In this document: one piece after another, positions 60,987 to 64,000 of the stretch
Layout: every line of letters starts with the position of its first letter
Numbering within the stretch: position 1 is the stretch's first letter
Source of the DNA: Sedimenticola sp.
GTDB lineage: Bacteria > Pseudomonadota > Gammaproteobacteria > Chromatiales > Chromatiaceae
Direction: 5' to 3'
Length of the DNA stretch: 64,000 bases
NCBI GenBank assembly: GCA_027068915.1
Contig: JAMOLT010000009.1
Span: 1-64,000, forward strand
Position numbers and translations under genes: made by a program
Notes under the pieces: generated by a model
The model's input: only the letters and a program-made list of their open reading frames with translations
Told to the model about the DNA's origin: nothing
Database searches by the model: none

Positions 60987-63737
60987 CTATATCATCAAAG
61001 CGCCACCTTTTGTTTTACGATAGAAGCGTAGCACCATCATTTTGACTGCATCATTGAAGACAAACCAGGTTAATGCGTAAGCCCACATGCTTAGCGCCCA
61101 TTCCCAGCCGATAGGAGTCATCAAACCGAAGCCATATACGGCGATGATGGTGCCAACCACCCGGCTGGAGAAGGTAGCAGAGAAAAGAATCCAAGAAGGG
61201 TAGGGGCGTTTGAAAAACCAGTCATCGATGCGGGTATTGTATATCGTGCCGTGACCGGCAATGATTAATTTTGCAAAGAACACTGATTGCACGAAATCTA
61301 TAGGTAGTTTCATGTAGACGATTAGCACCCAGAATAACAGGAAGGAAGAAAAGACTCCCGCCAGCCCCAGCCAAGTAGCCATAACCAATACTTGGTGCAT
61401 GTCCCAACGCACCGGCCTTTCCCGTACCTTGGTATTGTCGTAAGCAATGGTCAAGATGGGGATGTCATTCAACAAAGCCAGTACGATAATCATCAATGCC
61501 GTAACCGGGTAAACCTGAAATAGACCGATCGCCAGGCTCATGAAGATAATTATACGAATAGTTTCGGCGATACGAAAAATTGTATAGCTTTGCATGCGCT
61601 CGAAGGTGATACGAGCCTGTTTGATGGCGTCAACGATAACCCGGAGGCCTGAAGCCATCAGAACGATATCAGCGGCTTTTTCTGGCGAATAGGGTGTACC
61701 GTTCACGGAAATGCCAATCTCAGAACTGGTTGTACTACTGCTGTCCCCAGTTAGTTTAACCTCATGACCAGCATTTTCTAATTCCTGGACAATGGTATCA
61801 AGGCTTGGCTCAACTAGCACAATATCCGCTGCTGCACGAGCTGCATCAGTGGCGCCACTGACAGCTATGCCTACGTCTGCCTTTTTTAAAGCAGGTGCAT
61901 CATTGACGCCATCACCGGTCATACCAACGATATGCCCGGCTTTCTGTAATTTATCCACGATAAAATATTTGTCTTCGGGATACACTTGTGCGAAGCCATT
62001 TGCAGCTTCTATTTGGGCGACAATTTCTGACTCATGTTTCTTTATCGTTCCTTGGGGTAGCACTTTAGTAGTCAGTTCTTTGCGTACCTGATCAACGATA
62101 TGCTCAACCGTCTGATCAAGCTGTTCGTTGGAGATATCCGTCTTGAGTGTTTTTAGCATCGCTTTGGAGATGACCTGTGCCAGCATCAGATATTCTTCTG
62201 CATTTTCCCCCTGAAGTTCACGAACATCCTCTATTTTATCGCCGATATCCAGCAATCTAGCTATGTATCGGGCGACTGCAAGGTTGTCACCAGTCACCAT
62301 TTTTGTTTCTACGCCCTTGGCTTTGGCTTCTGCGATGGTATCTTTGGAATCTTCGCGGGGCGGGTCAAACAACGGTATCAGGCCGACAAAGGTGTATTCC
62401 CTTTCATCTGTTTTCCTGAAAGCTACTCCCAGTGTACGAAAGCCACGTTGTGCAAAGGTATCAACCTGGTCATAGGCAGCTTGTTTGTCAAAGTCATGGT
62501 TATGGCACAACTCAATGATGACCTGTGGTGCGCCCTTTGTCGCAACCACGTCAATACCATTGCTGGTAGATATGACAGCTTCAGTGCGCTTGATCACCGG
62601 ATCAAAGGGGGTGAATTTCTTTAGTGTGTAGGTATCCAGTTTTGTCTGTAATCCACGTTTATTTATAACATTGAAAATTGGCTGCTCTATGGGATCCCTG
62701 TTTTCTGGTCGGCTGGCAAGCGCGGCATACAGAAACAGATCATCTTCTTTGAATGCTCCGGATACATAGGGTTGGGCAATGGTCATCCTGTTTTGCGTCA
62801 ACGTGCCGGTTTTGTCGGAGCACAAGATATCCATCCCGGCGAGTTCTTCAATGGCATCAAGGCGACTGACAATGGCCTGTTTCTTTGCGAGAGCAACGGC
62901 GCCAATGGCCATGGTGACAGTCAATACCGCAGGCATTGCCACGGGAATGGCGGAGATAGTCAGTACCAGGGAAAATATCAGCAGTTCCGTCAGTGGTTCT
63001 CCCCGGTGTATACCCAAATATACGATGATGGCGATCATCACCAAGGTAAGTAGAATCAGGAAATTACCTACTTTGATGACCATGCGCTTGAAATGGCTGC
63101 GGCCCTCCATTTCTGCCTTGGCGACTAGGCCAACGGTTTTCCCAAAATAAGTGTTCAGGCCGGTGCCAGTGACAGCAGCAAGCATTTCGCCCTGTTTGAC
63201 GACGGTGTTGGCATAGGCTTCTTCATCCGGTTTTTTATTGACGGGTAAAGATTCGCCAGTCATGGCAGATTGATCAATTTGCACAAAATCACTGCCTCCA
63301 AGCAGCTTGATGTCTGCTGGAATAACATCGCCAATTTTTATTTTTATAATGTCGCCGGGCACCAGTTCTGCCGCATCCAGTTGCTGCCATTGCCCGTCTC
63401 TCTTTACCAGTGCTACCAGGGCAAGTTTCTTTTTTAGTACTGCAATGGCGTTTAATGCCTTGGATTCCTGGTAGAAATCGACGAAAGCATTCACCAGCAA
63501 CATCATCATGATAATGATGAAGTCCTCCCAACGTTGTGCGGAGGCTGAAAGAATCGCTGCTATTTCAATCATCCAGGGAATGGGGCCCCAGAATCTGCGT
63601 GCCAGCCTTGTTAGCCAGCCCGCTTCTTTGGTTTCTATGCGATTGAAACCAAATTTCTGCAGGCGCTTTTTGGCCTCTTCACTGCTGAGTCCGGTGTCTG
63701 GGTTGGTTTGCAGGGGTGAAAAATCAGTATCTGGCAT
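60987..63737 (-). CDS. P-type ATPase, P3A (plasma-membrane proton-efflux) type
   Basis: DKTGTLTQNRM; TGES; MTGDGVNDAPALKKADVGIAVSGATDAARAAADIVL. Confidence 0.93.
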   Translation of the reverse strand: MPDTDFSPLQTNPDTGLSSEEAKKRLQKFGFNRIETKEAGWLTRLARRFWGPIPWMIEIAAILSASAQRWEDFIIIMMMLLVNAFVDFYQESKALNAIAVLKKKLALVALVKRDGQWQQLDAAELVPGDIIKIKIGDVIPADIKLLGGSDFVQIDQSAMTGESLPVNKKPDEEAYANTVVKQGEMLAAVTGTGLNTYFGKTVGLVAKAEMEGRSHFKRMVIKVGNFLILLTLVMIAIIVYLGIHRGEPLTELLIFSLVLTISAIPVAMPAVLTVTMAIGAVALAKKQAIVSRLDAIEELAGMDILCSDKTGTLTQNRMTIAQPYVSGAFKEDDLFLYAALASRPENRDPIEQPIFNVINKRGLQTKLDTYTLKKFTPFDPVIKRTEAVISTSNGIDVVATKGAPQVIIELCHNHDFDKQAAYDQVDTFAQRGFRTLGVAFRKTDEREYTFVGLIPLFDPPREDSKDTIAEAKAKGVETKMVTGDNLAVARYIARLLDIGDKIEDVRELQGENAEEYLMLAQVISKAMLKTLKTDISNEQLDQTVEHIVDQVRKELTTKVLPQGTIKKHESEIVAQIEAANGFAQVYPEDKYFIVDKLQKAGHIVGMTGDGVNDAPALKKADVGIAVSGATDAARAAADIVLVEPSLDTIVQELENAGHEVKLTGDSSSTTSSEIGISVNGTPYSPEKAADIVLMASGLRVIVDAIKQARITFERMQSYTIFRIAETIRIIIFMSLAIGLFQVYPVTALMIIVLALLNDIPILTIAYDNTKVRERPVRWDMHQVLVMATWLGLAGVFSSFLLFWVLIVYMKLPIDFVQSVFFAKLIIAGHGTIYNTRIDDWFFKRPYPSWILFSATFSSRVVGTIIAVYGFGLMTPIGWEWALSMWAYALTWFVFNDAVKMMVLRFYRKTKGGALMI

Positions 63738-63812
63738 GTTGGTTTACCCCTCGGGTTTTTCGGAGGCTGCATGTAACATTGGAAAATTATAAGCGGCGGA
63801 ACAGGGGGGTAC

Positions 63813-63828
63813 TGTCATTTATGTGACA
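63813..63828 (-). promoter_or_regulatory. TGTCA-N6-TGACA site upstream of the P-type ATPase
   Basis: CTGTCATTTATGTGACAA; perfect -10 TATAAT at 63786-63791 (minus), 21 bp away. Confidence 0.85.
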
Positions 63829-64000
63829 AGTGGAAAAACAATATTGAAATGAAAGCAGCTAGCCCGGATATTTCACCCAGCCACCGAAAAATAAAGTTAA
63901 GCGCGCGTTATTTATGGATACTGTTGGAATATTAGCAAAGTACAAAGTGTAACCGGGCCACGGCTTGCGTTCACCCTCGCACTGATCTTGCCGCCCAGAG

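Overview
This 64 kb window comes from a gammaproteobacterium; the lineage is inferred from gene content and order, and a sulfur-oxidiser-like lineage is possible but untested. Roughly the first 31 kb is mostly conserved housekeeping sequence: tmRNA (tag ANDDNYALAA), M48 protease/LemA, hrpA, htpG, adk, a stand-alone iscR, and the block yceD-rpmF-plsX-fabH-fabD-fabG-acpP-fabF-pabC-mltG-tmk-holB-pilZ-tatD. After an initiator tRNA at 33.0 kb the window turns into an energy/stress region: a PDH operon (E1a/E1b/E2, no E3), ppsA-gpmA, a SpoIIAA-like/UspA fusion, TauE/SafE, HdeD plus a Pta-like protein, a holin-like-transaldolase-ackA-phosphoketolase-glycogen phosphorylase operon, a helical stress-like protein, an APC permease, DedA, cardiolipin synthase, a CRP/FNR-family regulator, YfdX and a P3A-type ATPase. 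The main discovery is a palindrome, TGTCAY-N4-RTGACA, found only in intergenic regions of this second half. There are seven good copies (one with a single half-site mismatch if the extra copy is counted). In almost every case a -10-like hexamer (TA...T, including a perfect TATAAT before the ATPase) lies exactly 21 bp away, the geometry of a class II (-41.5) CRP/FNR-activated promoter. The cluster encodes its own cysteine-free CRP-family protein with Gln at the position of CRP Glu181, which makes it the natural candidate regulator. The same half also carries two families of short MITE-like repeats.
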